Below, piece by piece: positions 35,742 to 46,029 of a stretch of 64,000 bases of DNA; the first letter of the stretch is position 1, and each line of letters begins with the position of its first letter. The stretch comes from Siphonodentalium dalli (Eukaryota; Mollusca; Scaphopoda; Gadilida; Siphonodentaliidae), in the NCBI GenBank assembly GCA_032622095.1, contig CP136069.1:17167273-17231272 (forward strand). Direction: 5' to 3'. Both the position numbers and the translations under genes were made by a program. The notes beneath the pieces were generated by a model, which worked only from the letters and a program-made list of their open reading frames with translations, made no database searches and was not told where the DNA came from.

Positions 35742-35924
35742 TGACGTAATAGCCGGAAGTGCATGGGAGAGTTATATCCCTTGCGTCTATTACGTACGAC
35801 AATAACAGTCTACTGAAGAGCATATGTGTGGTAGACCCTAGACTTGGGAGATTATAACAAATCTTTGAAATGTTTAGTATAATTTGACCTAACTCAAATA
35901 ACATTACGTTTGTCGTTCTGACAG

Positions 35925-36098
35925 AAACTGTTAACGGACATTGGTCCCCGTGGAAGGTGGGACCATGCAGTGTCTCGTGTGGTACAGGGTCTACAATACT
36001 GACCAGGAAATGTAAAAGTCCCACAGAAGGATCTGGCGGAAAGACATGCAGTGGTGCCGACGAGGAAACGGTGTTATGTGAAGAAATCGACTGTGCAG
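35925..36098 (+). CDS. TSP1-repeat protein, exon 3: TSP1 domain 2
   Basis: A 174 bp exon (58 codons) after TTCTGACAG and before G|GTATGA, phase 1 on both sides. It encodes VNGHWSPW, CSVSCGTGS, then an R-K strand (LTRKC), GKTC, VLC and IDC: six cysteines, the WxxW motif and the CSxSCG motif carrying a predicted O-fucosylation site. All hallmarks of a group-1 TSP1 repeat are present. It follows exon 2 by 1.6 kb with the Penelope fragment in between. Confidence 0.9.
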
Positions 36099-36655
36099 GT
36101 ATGAGATAATAGTCCTAACTTCCCCGAGTAGCTAATTTGATTTCTGCATTAATAATATGTATGAAATAAACAGCTCTATTCCGTATAGTATAACATTGCA
36201 ATATTAATTAAATATGAGAATATCACATCTCAAAATTCAAGTTATTATTGCAACCAATCGATATGTGAAATTGAAGATTGACACATAATTTGAAACTCGG
36301 ATAACGAGGAAGATTGTAAACAGGGTCGTTACAACAGAGCAGCGAACAACGTGTTTCTCACTCCCTTAATCAGAGCTACACTAATTATCTACCAAAGTTT
36401 TATATAGTTTCCGGTGTTATAGCTATGAATCGAACACACGTGTCCGGCAATGCTTATTATATCAGTTAACTTTGTTTTATTTAGATGTTTACATTCAACC
36501 TTTTGGGACCATAATTATGTCCATGAAACGTTCGGAGCGCAGCATGCAAGCACTCACAACCAAGGCCATATGTAAGATGTTTTGCTCTGCAGCATCAGGA
36601 ATAAACCACTTTATTGTGAATTTATATAAATAATATACACAATCTTCAGTTTTTC
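36099..36655. other. Intron 3, unassigned part
   Basis: AT-rich sequence in which I see no gene or clear repeat. It ends at the 42 bp minisatellite. Confidence 0.5.
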
Positions 36656-36659
36656 AGTG

Positions 36660-37800
36660 TTTTATTGCGGAGGGTCAAAATATGTCGATCAATGGACAGC
36701 GTTGCCGCGGGAGGGTCAACATATGTCTAATGAATGGACTGCATTCACCGCGGGAGAGTCAAAATATGTCTAATGAATGGACTGCATTCACCGCGGGAGG
36801 GTCAAAATATGTCGATCAATGGACAGCATTGCCGCGGGAGGGTCAACATATGTCTAATGAATGGACTGCATTCACCGCGGGAGAGTCAAAATATGTCTAA
36901 TGAATGGACTGCATTCACCGCGGGAGGGTCAAAATATGTCGATCAATGGACAGCATTGCCGCGGGAGGGTCAAAATATGTCTAATGAATGGACAGCGTTG
37001 CCACGGGAGGGTCAAAATATGTCGATCAATGGACAGCGTTGCCACGGGAGGGTCAAAATATGCCGATCAATGGACAGCGTTGCCACGGGAGGGTCAAAAT
37101 ATGTCGATGAATGGACAGCATTGCCACGGGAGGGTCAAAATATGACGATCAATGGACAGCGTTGCCGCGGGAGGGTCAAAATATGTCTAATGAATGGACT
37201 GCATTCACCGCGGGAGGGTCAAAATATGTCGATCAATGGACAGCATTGCCACGGGAGGGTCAAAATATGTCAAATGAATGGACTGCATTCACCGCGGGAG
37301 GGTGAAAATATGTCGATGAATGGACCGCATTCGCCGCGGGAGGGTCAAAATATGTCTAATGAATGGACTGCATTCACCGCGGGGGGGGGGGGGTCAAAAT
37401 ATGTCGATGAATGGACAGCATTCGCCGCGGGAGGGTCAAAATATGTCCACGAATGGACAGTATTTCACACGGGAAGGTCGAAATATGTCGATGAATTGTC
37501 GGGATGGTCAAAATATGTCGATGGATGAACCGTCTTCGCAACGGGAGGGTAAAAATATGTCGATGAATTGACAATTCATCGCGGGAAGATCAAAACGTGT
37601 CGATGAATGGACCGCATTCGCCGCGGGAGGGTCAAGACATGTCGATGAATGGACCGCATTCGACGTGGGAGGGTTAAAATATGTCTTTGAATGGACCGCA
37701 TTAACGGCGCGAGTGTCAAAATATGTCGATGAGTGGACAGCATTTACCACGGGAGAGTCAAAATATGTCCATGAATGTACCACATTCGCCGTGGTATAGT
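36660..37800. repeat. 41-43 bp minisatellite in intron 3 (about 27 copies)
   Basis: Units contain CGGGAGGGTCAAAATATGTC and AATGGAC(A/T)GCATT(C/G). Two subtypes alternate: GATCAATGG (41 bp) and TAATGAATGG (43 bp), giving higher-order pairs in 36,680-37,300. A G run at 37,381-37,392 interrupts one copy. Because subtype lengths sum to near multiples of three, a 264-codon open frame arises (36,734-37,528). It has no hydrophobic core or family match and lies between splice sites, so it is treated as intronic. Confidence 0.93.
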
Positions 37801-38226
37801 ATCAAAATATGTCAATCATATACGTACGGGTCAGGGTGACTGGGAGGACTGCAGCCCCACCAAACGTTTTGAAAGCTAAAAATTAGGGCAATTTTCGGGC
37901 AAATTTGAAATATATTTGGTCAAATTCGGGCAATTTTCGGCAAAATTAAATGGTATTTCAGCTGATTTCAGTGGGAAATTGTGGCAATTTATACTATTAT
38001 CACATTTATGCTCGAATTATACGTATCTATGGTCAATTGGTTCTATTTTTTTATATTACTGTGTATATGCAAGGTATATTATACAAAATAAAACGTGTTA
38101 CAACCATGAATATATCATGTAAAAAAATCGGACAAAAAGTCTCATGCAGCCCGCTCTAAAAATTCGGGCGCCTTAGGGTTATGTAGTCGATTAATGGACT
38201 GCAACCTTTTCGTGGGATACTCTGTG
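37801..38226. other. Intron 3, possible old transposon remnant
   Basis: CAGGGTGACTGGGAGGACTG at 37,832 resembles an hAT-type terminus, and a GGGCAATTTTCGGGCAAA-type short repeat follows. No matching right end was found. No gene seen. Confidence 0.35.
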
Positions 38227-38351
38227 CAGTGGACTTGTTTCTCTTGAATTAAATATCAGAATAATTTAAATAATCTAGTTACGAACACATAAAGCATGTG
38301 CATATCTGACAAGTTATGGCAGCTATAAACAGTGTCAAATCGTTCCAACAG

Positions 38352-38519
38352 TTAGCGGTTATTGGTCGTCTTGGACATCTGGGTCATGCAGCGCATCATG
38401 CGGAATTGGGAACAAGATACGGACAAGGATTTGTGTTAACCCCGAAGGAGGACCGGGCGGAGAGGCGTGTGAAGGGAACGCAGAGGAAACGATGTTGTGT
38501 AGAGATGCTGAATGTGTTG
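38352..38519 (+). CDS. TSP1-repeat protein, exon 4: TSP1 domain 3
   Basis: A 168 bp exon (56 codons) between CCAACAG and G|GTATGT, phase 1-1. It encodes VSGYWSSW, TSGSCSASCGIGN, R-x-R-x-C, GGEAC, MLC and AEC: six cysteines and a WxxW motif. A different frame here is also open, which could mislead an annotator, but only this frame gives the TSP1 pattern. The acceptor's pyrimidine tract is weak (CAAATCGTTCCAACAG). It is nearly identical to exons 5 and 6 at both DNA and protein level, so it arose by recent tandem duplication. Confidence 0.88.
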
Positions 38520-38529
38520 GTATGTATAA

Positions 38530-38974
38530 CTATGTTTGTCGTCAACGTTGAAGTCGCCCACATATAAGCTTAGTTAAGTTACCTCATCATGTGTATGTAT
38601 GTTTGTTGATATGCACCTCATCGTATGTAGGATGATGTACCTCTTCGTGTGTATGTAAGTTCGTTACATACCTCATCATGTGTATATATGCTGCTGGTTG
38701 TTTATTTTAGATAATGTACCTCACCACGTGTAGGTATGCTGCTGAGCTGTTACGTTTGTTAACGTACCGCACCGCGTGTAGGTATTCTGCGGAGCTGTTA
38801 ATTTTGTTAACGTACCTCACCGCGTGTATAGGTATACTGCCGAGCTGTTAAGTTTGTTAACGTACCTCACCGCGTGTATGTATGATGCTGAGCTGTTAAT
38901 TTTGTTAACGTACCTCACCGCGTGTAGGTATGCTGCTGAGCTGTTAATTTTGTCAAAGTACCTCACCGCGTGTA
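38530..38974. repeat. 48 bp tandem array after exon 4, left part
   Basis: About eight copies of GTACCTCACCGCGTGTAGGT plus ATGCTGCTGAGCTGTTAATT and a TTGTTAAC end, 48-50 bp each, degenerate at the left. The array is split by the hAT-like element and resumes at 40,098. Confidence 0.9.
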
Positions 38975-38982
38975 GGTATGCT

Positions 38983-40089
38983 CATGGACGTGGCTAGAGG
39001 GTCTCCGTTGGGGGGTGTCCACCTTGAGAAATTCCAACTGCACCCCCTCCCCTTGAATCAGACTCGGATCAAACAAAAGTTTTGCATAATTCCATTTGCA
39101 CCCCCCCTTGCACCTCAATGCTCTCAGGCCTAATTTCCTTTATATTCATAAACCATGGTTCTAAATTCCCGGTATGAAAACATTCAGATATTTTAACCTG
39201 AAAAATAGCATAAATCCTAACATCTAGTGGTCTAACTCCAGAAAATGCACACGGGCAAGAGACCAGGACACACCGGGCTGACCATGGTTGTTCCGCCCAG
39301 TGTGAGAAAATTTTTAAAACTATACAAGAAAATCGCAAATCCTGTAGCATCTAGACTGGCCTCAACTGAAGTTTTCCTATAGTGTTGGAAATTTGAAACA
39401 TAATACTCCCCCTCAGGTTGGAAAATTCTCCAAATGATGACCATTTCAGTCCACAAGTTTGACCAAATGTAGTAAAATATTGTTTTGTTAAACTACTTGG
39501 CAGTTTTTTATTGGCCACGGTGACAATGACACACCGGGCGACCATGTGTGCGAAAAATTTTAAATCTGAACAAGAAAATCGCAAAATCCTACCATCTATA
39601 GACTAGCATCAAGCCTTCCTAGAGTTGGAAATTTCAAACCTGACATCCCCACTTAGGCTGGAAAATTTCCAACTGATGACAATTCCAATGACAATGCTGA
39701 CCAAATGTATGACAATATTGTTTTCTTAAATTAACTAGCAGTTTTTGACTGGCCACGGGGGAGGGACCAGGACACAAGCTTTCCAAGTGTTGGAAATTTC
39801 CAACCTGTCACACCCCCCTAAGGTTGGAAAATTTCCAACTGATGACAATTTCATTCCAAACTTTTGACCAAAAATAGGAAAATATGCAAATATTGGTCCA
39901 AAAACAATTATTTCCCCAATAAATTGTTTGAAAATCAAACTACAAGAACATTTTCAACCTATTTTTGGTGTGAAATTTCCAACTAATGTTTTGGTAGGTA
40001 TGAAATTTCCAACTGTTGAAAAAATTTACCAAAGTTGGGGGGGGGGGGTGAGACACCCACTCAAACCCCCCCCTGTCGCCACGTCTCTG
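38983..40089. mobile_element. Non-autonomous hAT-like element, 1,107 bp
   Basis: Terminal inverted repeats CATGGACGTGGC (38,983) and, read inward from the right, CAGAGACGTGGC (40,089) match at 10 of 12 positions. An 8 bp direct repeat GGTATGCT flanks it (38,975-38,982 and 40,090-40,097). An 8 bp target duplication with CA(G)xG termini is the hAT signature. The host array itself contains GGTATGCT in each unit, so the duplication alone is weak, but together with the inverted repeats it is persuasive. The interior has four roughly 200 bp repeats around AGGTTGGAAAATTTCCAACT and encodes no transposase. Confidence 0.72.
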
Positions 40090-40097
40090 GGTATGCT

Positions 40098-40335
40098 GCC
40101 TGCTGTTTATTTTATATACTGTACCTCACCAATCACCACGTGTAGGTATGCTGCTGAGGTGTTAATTTTGTTAACGTACCCCATCGCGTGTAGGTATGCT
40201 GCTGAGCTGTTAATTTTGTTAACGTACCTCATCGCGTGTAGGTATGCTGCCTGCTGTTAATTTTGTTAACGTACCTCATCGCGTGTAGGTATGCTGCCTG
40301 CTGTTTATTTTAGATAATGTACCTCATCAGTCACC
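40098..40335. repeat. 48 bp tandem array, right part
   Basis: Four to five further copies of the array interrupted at 38,975, continuing in register after the insertion. Confidence 0.88.
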
Positions 40336-41219
40336 ACGTGTAAATATGCTGCTGATCTGTGAATTTTTTAATGCGCCTCATCTTAATCTGAATCCATTCC
40401 TCATTTACTCTCGGATTCCATCTTAATTTGGATCCATTCCTCATTTTCTCCCGTATTTTTGAAGTTCTGATTGTATTTAAGAGAGCTTAGTTATGTCTCA
40501 CAATCAATGAATAATTAAAGGTTTTGCCAAAATTTTCTTGTTTTCGAAATGGATTTCGCAATTTCTTTGTGAAATTTGGTACAAGCGATTATTCATGTTG
40601 TGACACAACAATTAAGAACCATCGACACATTTGATATTATAAACTTATTTACTTTACTTTTATAGCATTAACACTATTTATAATTTCATTGTTTCCGGGT
40701 ACCGTTAACTTTTGTAAAATATATTGTTTTCAAAAGTGTAGTTCATATACCCACGTATGTCTAAAGATCTTGAGAGGATAATGATTATTTTCATTAAGAA
40801 ATGCAAATACCCATAAATAATTATCTATATTTTCATGCTATGCCTGTTGATCAATGAACAATTGGGCTGATATGAGTTATGGGTTTTTGGTTCATAACCA
40901 AGTTAAAGCTGACCACCTTATCTCTTAACACTGTTTGTTACTGCTTTATTCTTCATTATAATATATGGGGTATGATGCTATATCATGCAATTCAAAATCG
41001 AACTCAACAATATGACACAAATGAAGCCTCCTCTCATAGAGCCAAAAACAATGAGCTATTTGATTTATGTGTGATATGATTAATTATTCTAGCAGTTCTT
41101 GGTACCGAAAGGGGCAAAAAAAAAAAAATGTTCAACCCGTCAAATGTATTAAAGTCCAATGTTTTTGTTGTCTCTTAATAATTTCTCAGATTCTACATAC
41201 AATGAAGATGACGATATGT
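40336..41219. repeat. Shared intron tail, copy 1
   Basis: No gene. AT-rich intron sequence with a direct counterpart at 42,293-43,199 (same order of landmarks, for example TCTCCCGTATTTTTGAAG and CATGCTATGCCTGTTGATC), differing by small indels and two short deletions. Confidence 0.85.
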
Positions 41220-41560
41220 CAGTGGACTTGTTTCTCTTGAATTAAATATCAGAATAATTTAAATAATCTAGTTACGAACACATAAAGCATGTTCATACCT
41301 GACAAGTTATGGCAGCTATTAACAGTGTCGCTTCGTTCCAGCAGTTAGCGGTTATTGGTCGTCTTGGACATATGGGCCATGCAGCGCATCATGCGGAATT
41401 GGGAACAAGATACGGACAAGGATTTGTGTTAACCCTGAAGCTGGACCGGGCGGAGAGGCGTGTGAAGGGGACGCAGAGGAAACGATGTTGTGTAGAGATG
41501 CTGAATGTGTGGGTATGTAAAACTATGTTTGTGAAGTCGCCCACATATCAGCTTTGTTAA
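41220..41560. repeat. Exon-intron tandem duplication, copy 2 (truncated)
   Basis: Repeats the start of copy 1, includes exon 5 and ends shortly after its donor. The 48 bp array and tail are missing. Confidence 0.85.
41345..41512 (+). CDS. TSP1-repeat protein, exon 5: TSP1 domain 4
   Basis: A 168 bp exon with the same borders as exon 4 (CCAGCAG before, G|GTATGT after), phase 1-1. Residues differ from exon 4 at a handful of sites (for example TYGPC in place of TSGSC, PEAG in place of PEGG, EGDAE in place of EGNAE). All six cysteines, WSSW and the arginine strand are kept, so the copy appears functional and not a decayed duplicate. Confidence 0.88.
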
Positions 41561-41796
41561 TGTGGAGGTCAAGTGAACATTATTTTAATAGGGATTTCCA
41601 CGCAAATCTGCGGAGCAAAAGTTACAGAGTTGCACACACTTCTGAGTGTGACTTTATGTGGTATTAGAAACAAGTATTTATCTGGCAGGTTCCTTTGGTA
41701 AATTATAAAATTTTGCAATATAGTTACGAACACATGAACCATGTTGATACCTGACAAGTTATGGCAGCTATTGATAGTGTCACATCGTTCCAGTAG

Positions 41797-41964
41797 TTAG
41801 CGGTTATTGGTCGTCTTGGACGTATGGGTCATGCAGCGCATCATGCGGAATTGGGAACAAGATACGGACAAGGATTTGTGTTAACCCCGAAGCTGGACCG
41901 GGCGGAGAGGCGTGTGAAGGGAACGCAGAGGAAACGATGTTGTGTAGAGATGCTGCATGTGTTG
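41797..41964 (+). CDS. TSP1-repeat protein, exon 6: TSP1 domain 5
   Basis: A 168 bp exon, phase 1-1. The acceptor reads CCAGTAG (TAG rather than CAG), still a valid acceptor; read through as coding it would be a stop. The domain is nearly the same as exon 5 (TYGSC, PEAG, last Cys preceded by AA instead of AE). Six cysteines and WSSW are intact. Exons 5 and 6 lie only 284 bp apart. Confidence 0.86.
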
Positions 41965-42014
41965 GTATGTATAACTATGTTTGTCGTCAACGATGAAGTC
42001 GCCCACATATAAGC

Positions 42015-42290
42015 TTAGTTAAGTAACCTCATCATGTGTATGTATGTATGTTGATATGCACCTCATCGTATGTAGGATGATGTACCTCATCGTGTGTAGG
42101 TATGTTCGTTACATACCTCATCATGTGTATATATGCTGCTGGTTGTTTATTTTAGTTAATGTACCTCAACGCGTGTAGGTATGATGCTGAGCTGTTAATT
42201 TTGTTAACGTACCACACCACGTGTAGGTATGCTGCCTGCTATTAATTTTGGTTCATGTACCTCACCACGTGTAAGTATGCTGGTGAGATG
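42015..42290. repeat. 48 bp tandem array after exon 6
   Basis: Five to six degenerate copies of the array found at 38,530-38,974. The hAT-like element is absent here, so it inserted after the duplication or was lost from this copy. Confidence 0.88.
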
Positions 42291-43390
42291 TGGATTGTTT
42301 AATGCCATCATCTTAATCTGAATCCATTCCTCATTTACTCTCGGATTCCATCTTAATTTGGATCCATTCCTCATTTTCTCCCGTATTTTTGAAGTTCTGA
42401 CTGTATTTAAGAGAGCTTAGTTATGTCTCACAATCAATGAATAATTAAAGGTTTTTGCCAAAATTTCCTTGTTTTCGAAATGGATTTCGCAATATCTGTT
42501 AGGAATTTCTTTGTGAAATTTGTTACAAGCGATTATTCATGTTGTGACACAATAATTAAGAACCATTTGATATTATAACCTCATTTACTTTACTTTTATA
42601 GCATGAACAATATTTATAATTTCACTGATTTCGGGTACCGTTAACTTTTATAAAATATATTGTTTTCAAAAGTGTAGTTCATATACCCACGTATGTCTAA
42701 AGATCTAGAGAGGAGACTTAATTATTCTTTATTTGTGAAATTTAATGATTATTGTCATTAAGAAATGCAAATACCCATAATATCTATATTTTCATGCTAT
42801 GCCTGTTGATCAATGAACAATTGGGCTGAGATGAGTTGTGGGTCTTTGGTTCATATCCAAGTTAAAGCTGACCACCTTATATCTTAACACTGCTTGTGAC
42901 TGCTCTATTCTTCATTATAATATATGGGGTATGATGCTATATCATGCAATTCAAAATCGATCTCAACACTATGACACAAATGAAGCCTCCTCTCATAGAG
43001 CCAAAAACAATGAACCATTTGGTGACTGGATTTTTGTGTGAAATGATAAATTATTCTAGCAGTTCTTGGTATGGAAAGGGGCAAAAAAATTTCAAAAAAT
43101 TTCAACCCCTCAAATGTATTAAAATCCATTGTTTTTGTTGTCTCTTTATAATTTAATAATTGCTCAGATTCAACATACAATGAAGATGACGATATGTCAA
43201 ATTCAAGATTTTTTGCCAGATGGATCCAGAGAAATTCTTGCCATTTTTGGCTGGATTTATGCATAAAAATACATCTCCCAATTAATAATGTTTACGTTAG
43301 AAGTGCGATGTCGTGTCATGAGACGCTTGCCCCCACCGAAACGAATTTTATGTCGATTGCATTAACAGTGATTCCCTTTTTAATTTTAAG

Positions 43391-43561
43391 TGGATGGAGC
43401 GTGGACGTCTTGGGCTGACTTAGGAATATGTTCTGTTACCTGTGGAGGGGGGTCAAAAACGCAAGCACGATGGTGCAACAATCTATCCCCAAGCAAGGGG
43501 GGAGCTACATGTGATGGGAGTGTAGCTCAAACAGTCGCCTGCAATGAACACGAATGTCCAG
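43391..43561 (+). CDS. TSP1-repeat protein, exon 7: TSP1 domain 6
   Basis: A 171 bp exon (57 codons) after TTTTTAATTTTAAG and before G|GTTTGT, phase 1-1. It encodes VDGAWTSW, GICSVTCGGGS, QARWC, GATC, VAC and HEC. The WxxW, CSVTCG (O-fucosylation consensus C-x-x-(S/T)-C-G) and six cysteines are intact. It is closest to exons 8 and 9 (shared VDGAWT, GGGSKT) and less like exons 4-6. Confidence 0.9.
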
Positions 43562-43794
43562 GTTTGTGATAGCTTACATCAATTTATTATTTTAAGTAGA
43601 ATTATATATAACACACCGAAAACACCCTCAATACTATTATACCGGCTCCATGCAGAAAACACAACATGATCCATACCAAATGGAGAAACACAATGGATCT
43701 ATTTATACATTACGATAGTCCCTGAACCATATAGCTGGCTGCCCATCGCGTGTTTATGAAAATGAAATCGATGATGCGCACCGCTATTTTGTTA

Positions 43795-43869
43795 CACGTT
43801 GAGTGCCAACTACGAGTTAACTCGTACTTTTTTGTGCATGTAACTGAACGGGGTGCGGCACTCAACGTG
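43795..43869. repeat. Hairpin with nested palindrome
   Basis: CACGTTGAGTGCC (43,795-43,807) and GGCACTCAACGTG (43,857-43,869) are perfect complements. The loop holds the palindrome ACGAGTTAACTCGT. Confidence 0.93.
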
Positions 43870-44035
43870 TTCTGTCCCCTATAACCCGAGAGCCTGTTGG
43901 GTTCTATTTGCACAATCGCGTACGAAAGTTTTGATGCCCCAGATTTGTACCACACCAGGAACGTTCAAATAAATCCCATTTCTTAAGTTCCGCATTCCTG
44001 GCCTTTAGGGACCAGAGACCCCACAAAAACCCCCA

Positions 44036-44500
44036 AAATGACTTCTATTTGCAGTTTGAGTACAAAACTGATTTTTATATTAATTGTGCTCCAGCAATTA
44101 CAGATCAACAATACACAATTTCTGAAACGAAATTTCCTGGCCTTTTTCATTTCAGAAGGGGTGTTTTGGAAGTACCCAGAAAACCCCCCAAAATGACTTT
44201 TATTTGCACTTTCTAGTACAAAGCTGATTTCCATATTAGTAATGCTCTTGTCATCACTGATCAATACTAAACAATTTCTGAAACGAAATTCCCTGGCGTT
44301 TTCATTTCAGAATGTGTTTTTTTAAAGTACCCTAAAAAACCCGCGCGAAAATTTACTTTTATTTGCACATATTGTCGAAGATAAAGCTGATGTTGTCCTT
44401 AATATTTATCCTGCTATCGCGATTGTGCAAATATAAGAACCCAGCAGGCTCCCCGATTACTATACTAATAATAATGTTTTTCAAAAGGCTTCGGACAACA
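44036..44500. repeat. About 155 bp tandem repeat (3 copies) in intron 7
   Basis: Three diverged copies begin at AAAATGACTTCTATTTGCA (about 44,036), 44,191 and 44,348. Each includes ATTTCTGAAACGAAATT(T/C)CC and TTCATTTCAGAA. The same three-copy block recurs at 58,330-58,790. An inverted relative of its end (GCACAATCGCG region) lies at 43,891-43,921. Confidence 0.85.
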
Positions 44501-44716
44501 GACATCAATAAATATATACCTGACATCCTGGAAGGTACACCAAACATCAGCAATGCTAGAAACTAGATAATATGTTATAAAGTTCAAAAATATAGCTACA
44601 AACCGCTTTCAAAACTAGGCCGAAATACCTCCCCTGCATCATCAAGATAACCAGTATTATATTACATCAAAGTTATAATACTAACTCAACTTCAAATCTA
44701 CATATTCAGTAATCCA
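44036..44716. repeat. Intron 7 segment also present at 58,330-59,010
   Basis: Collinear with 58,330-59,010 at a constant offset of 14,294 over most of its length. The last 150 bp (from about 44,570) are also a diverged relative of the intron after exon 8 (54,790-54,960), so introns after exons 7, 8 and 9 share ancestry. Confidence 0.9.
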
Positions 44717-44800
44717 TAATATGATCGTACGTGGCACGTAATGGAGCAACCACCAAGTTGATCATTAAGTTCAACGTTACAATAATTATATGATGTACCA

Positions 44801-45325
44801 TACAGGGTACTGCATGTGTTACACCACTCGGAGAAATGGCTGTGTCGTCACACAAATACCATGCTAGAACTTGGATTAATATATTCGTAATCGTATATAG
44901 TCACCATAGCCGGGTTACTACCGTAGTAACGGACATTGCCCATCTAGTGAACTATTCAAACCCAGCATTGAAATCATGGTTATGATCAGTCCAAACATAT
45001 GAGTAAAGTTCGAACATAAGATAATAATAGCTGAGAACCTGGCGCGAATTTAACTGTGGTGGGGCCTCAAGCATATCTACCCCCGCACGTCAGAAAAGAA
45101 AAGTAGCTTGAGGATGGAAGTGAACCATCATCCCACAGTGAAATCAACCAGGCCTGTTTGGGTTTGAATAGTTCAATAGACAGGCAATGTCAGGTACTAC
45201 GGTAGTAACCCGGCTATTGGTGACTATATACGATTACGAATATATCAAATCAAGTTCTAACATGGTATTTTAGTGTGATGACACAGACATTTCTCCGAGT
45301 GGTGTAGCACATGTAGTACCCTGTA
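44801..45325. mobile_element. Foldback element with TA flanks, Tc1/mariner-like
   Basis: Arms of about 165 bp (44,803-44,967 and 45,158-45,323) are inverse complements with roughly 10-15 per cent mismatch. The ends read TA-CAGGGTAC and GTACCCTG-TA, so a TA target duplication is possible. The 190 bp centre has partial further symmetry (GCCTCAAGC/GCTTGAGG). No transposase. Confidence 0.72.
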
Positions 45326-45404
45326 TGTATATATACATATATATATATCACAGCAGAAGTTTCCTTAGAATTAATGGATGGAAATGGAATGCCTCTAATA
45401 TTTG

Positions 45405-45640
45405 TATTATTTGAGTCGGACATAGATTACCTTAGCTGCAGGCAATCAATGCAATACGTGTAAACTATGTAGAAAAAGAAATTATTGAATAAAGTGTAGT
45501 GAATATGATGCGTCACTTTAATATTTGAGTCGGACATAGCTTACCTTACCTGAAGGCAATCAATGCAATAAGTGATGTAGAAACAGAAATTATTGAATGA
45601 AGTGTAATGAATATGAAGCGTCATTTTAATGCAATATTGA
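45405..45640. repeat. Two-copy repeat of about 114 bp
   Basis: ATTTGAGTCGGACATAG followed by GCAGGCAATCAATGCAATA and a GAAATTATTGAAT block appears twice in tandem. A more diverged third copy may lie at 45,700-45,800. Confidence 0.8.
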
Positions 45641-46029
45641 TTGGGAGGAAGAGAAATGTCACTTTAATAGTTAACAATGATATACATATATATATAATTA
45701 TAGATTATTCCCATTGAAGACGATCAATGCAATGACCAGTGTAGAAATGGAAAAAAAATGTTGCCTGAATGAATCGATGTGTGAACATAAAGTCTCACTT
45801 TAATGAAATGTTGAGATGATGGAATCAACGAGGAATTTGCAATTTCTGTAATGATGAAATTGGTTCACATACCGGTATACATGTATATGCAGCTGAAAAT
45901 GTGAATTGACTGAAATGTAATTATGAAAGTGTCAATGACACTGTACCGGTAGCTCAATGAGGAAAGGGAATAATTTCATGTGTTACAGTTAATGGAGCGA
46001 TTAGGAATGTGGAAAGTTGAAAGGCCTAG

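Larger units (their letters stand above)
38227..41219. repeat. Exon-intron tandem duplication, copy 1 (with hAT-like insertion)
   Basis: Starts CAGTGGACTTGTTTCTC and contains TSP1 exon 4, the 48 bp array, the inserted hAT-like element and the shared tail ending ATGAAGATGACGATATGTC at 41,219. The same start recurs at 41,220 and the same tail at 43,199. Without the insertion the unit is about 1.9 kb. Confidence 0.88.
41715..43199. repeat. Exon-intron tandem duplication, copy 3
   Basis: Starts at AGTTACGAACACAT, includes exon 6, a short version of the 48 bp array and the shared tail. It lacks the first 60 bp of copy 1. A 155 bp stretch (41,561-41,714) that precedes it has no counterpart in copy 1. 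Confidence 0.85.

Noticed and set aside
36734-37528. 264-codon open frame as a gene
   Set aside because: It is entirely minisatellite, has no start context or domain, and lies between splice sites of a supported gene.
38316-38567. Frame encoding MAAINSVKSFQQ through the TSP1 exon 4 region (also at 41,309 and 41,824)
   Set aside because: It overlaps the TSP1 exon in another frame; only the TSP1 frame shows the six-cysteine pattern and consistent phase-1 splice sites.
44363-44566. Frame MHILSKIKLMLS (duplicated at 58,657) as a conserved small protein
   Set aside because: Identical because the whole intron segment is duplicated; frames on both strands are equally preserved and no family is recognised.
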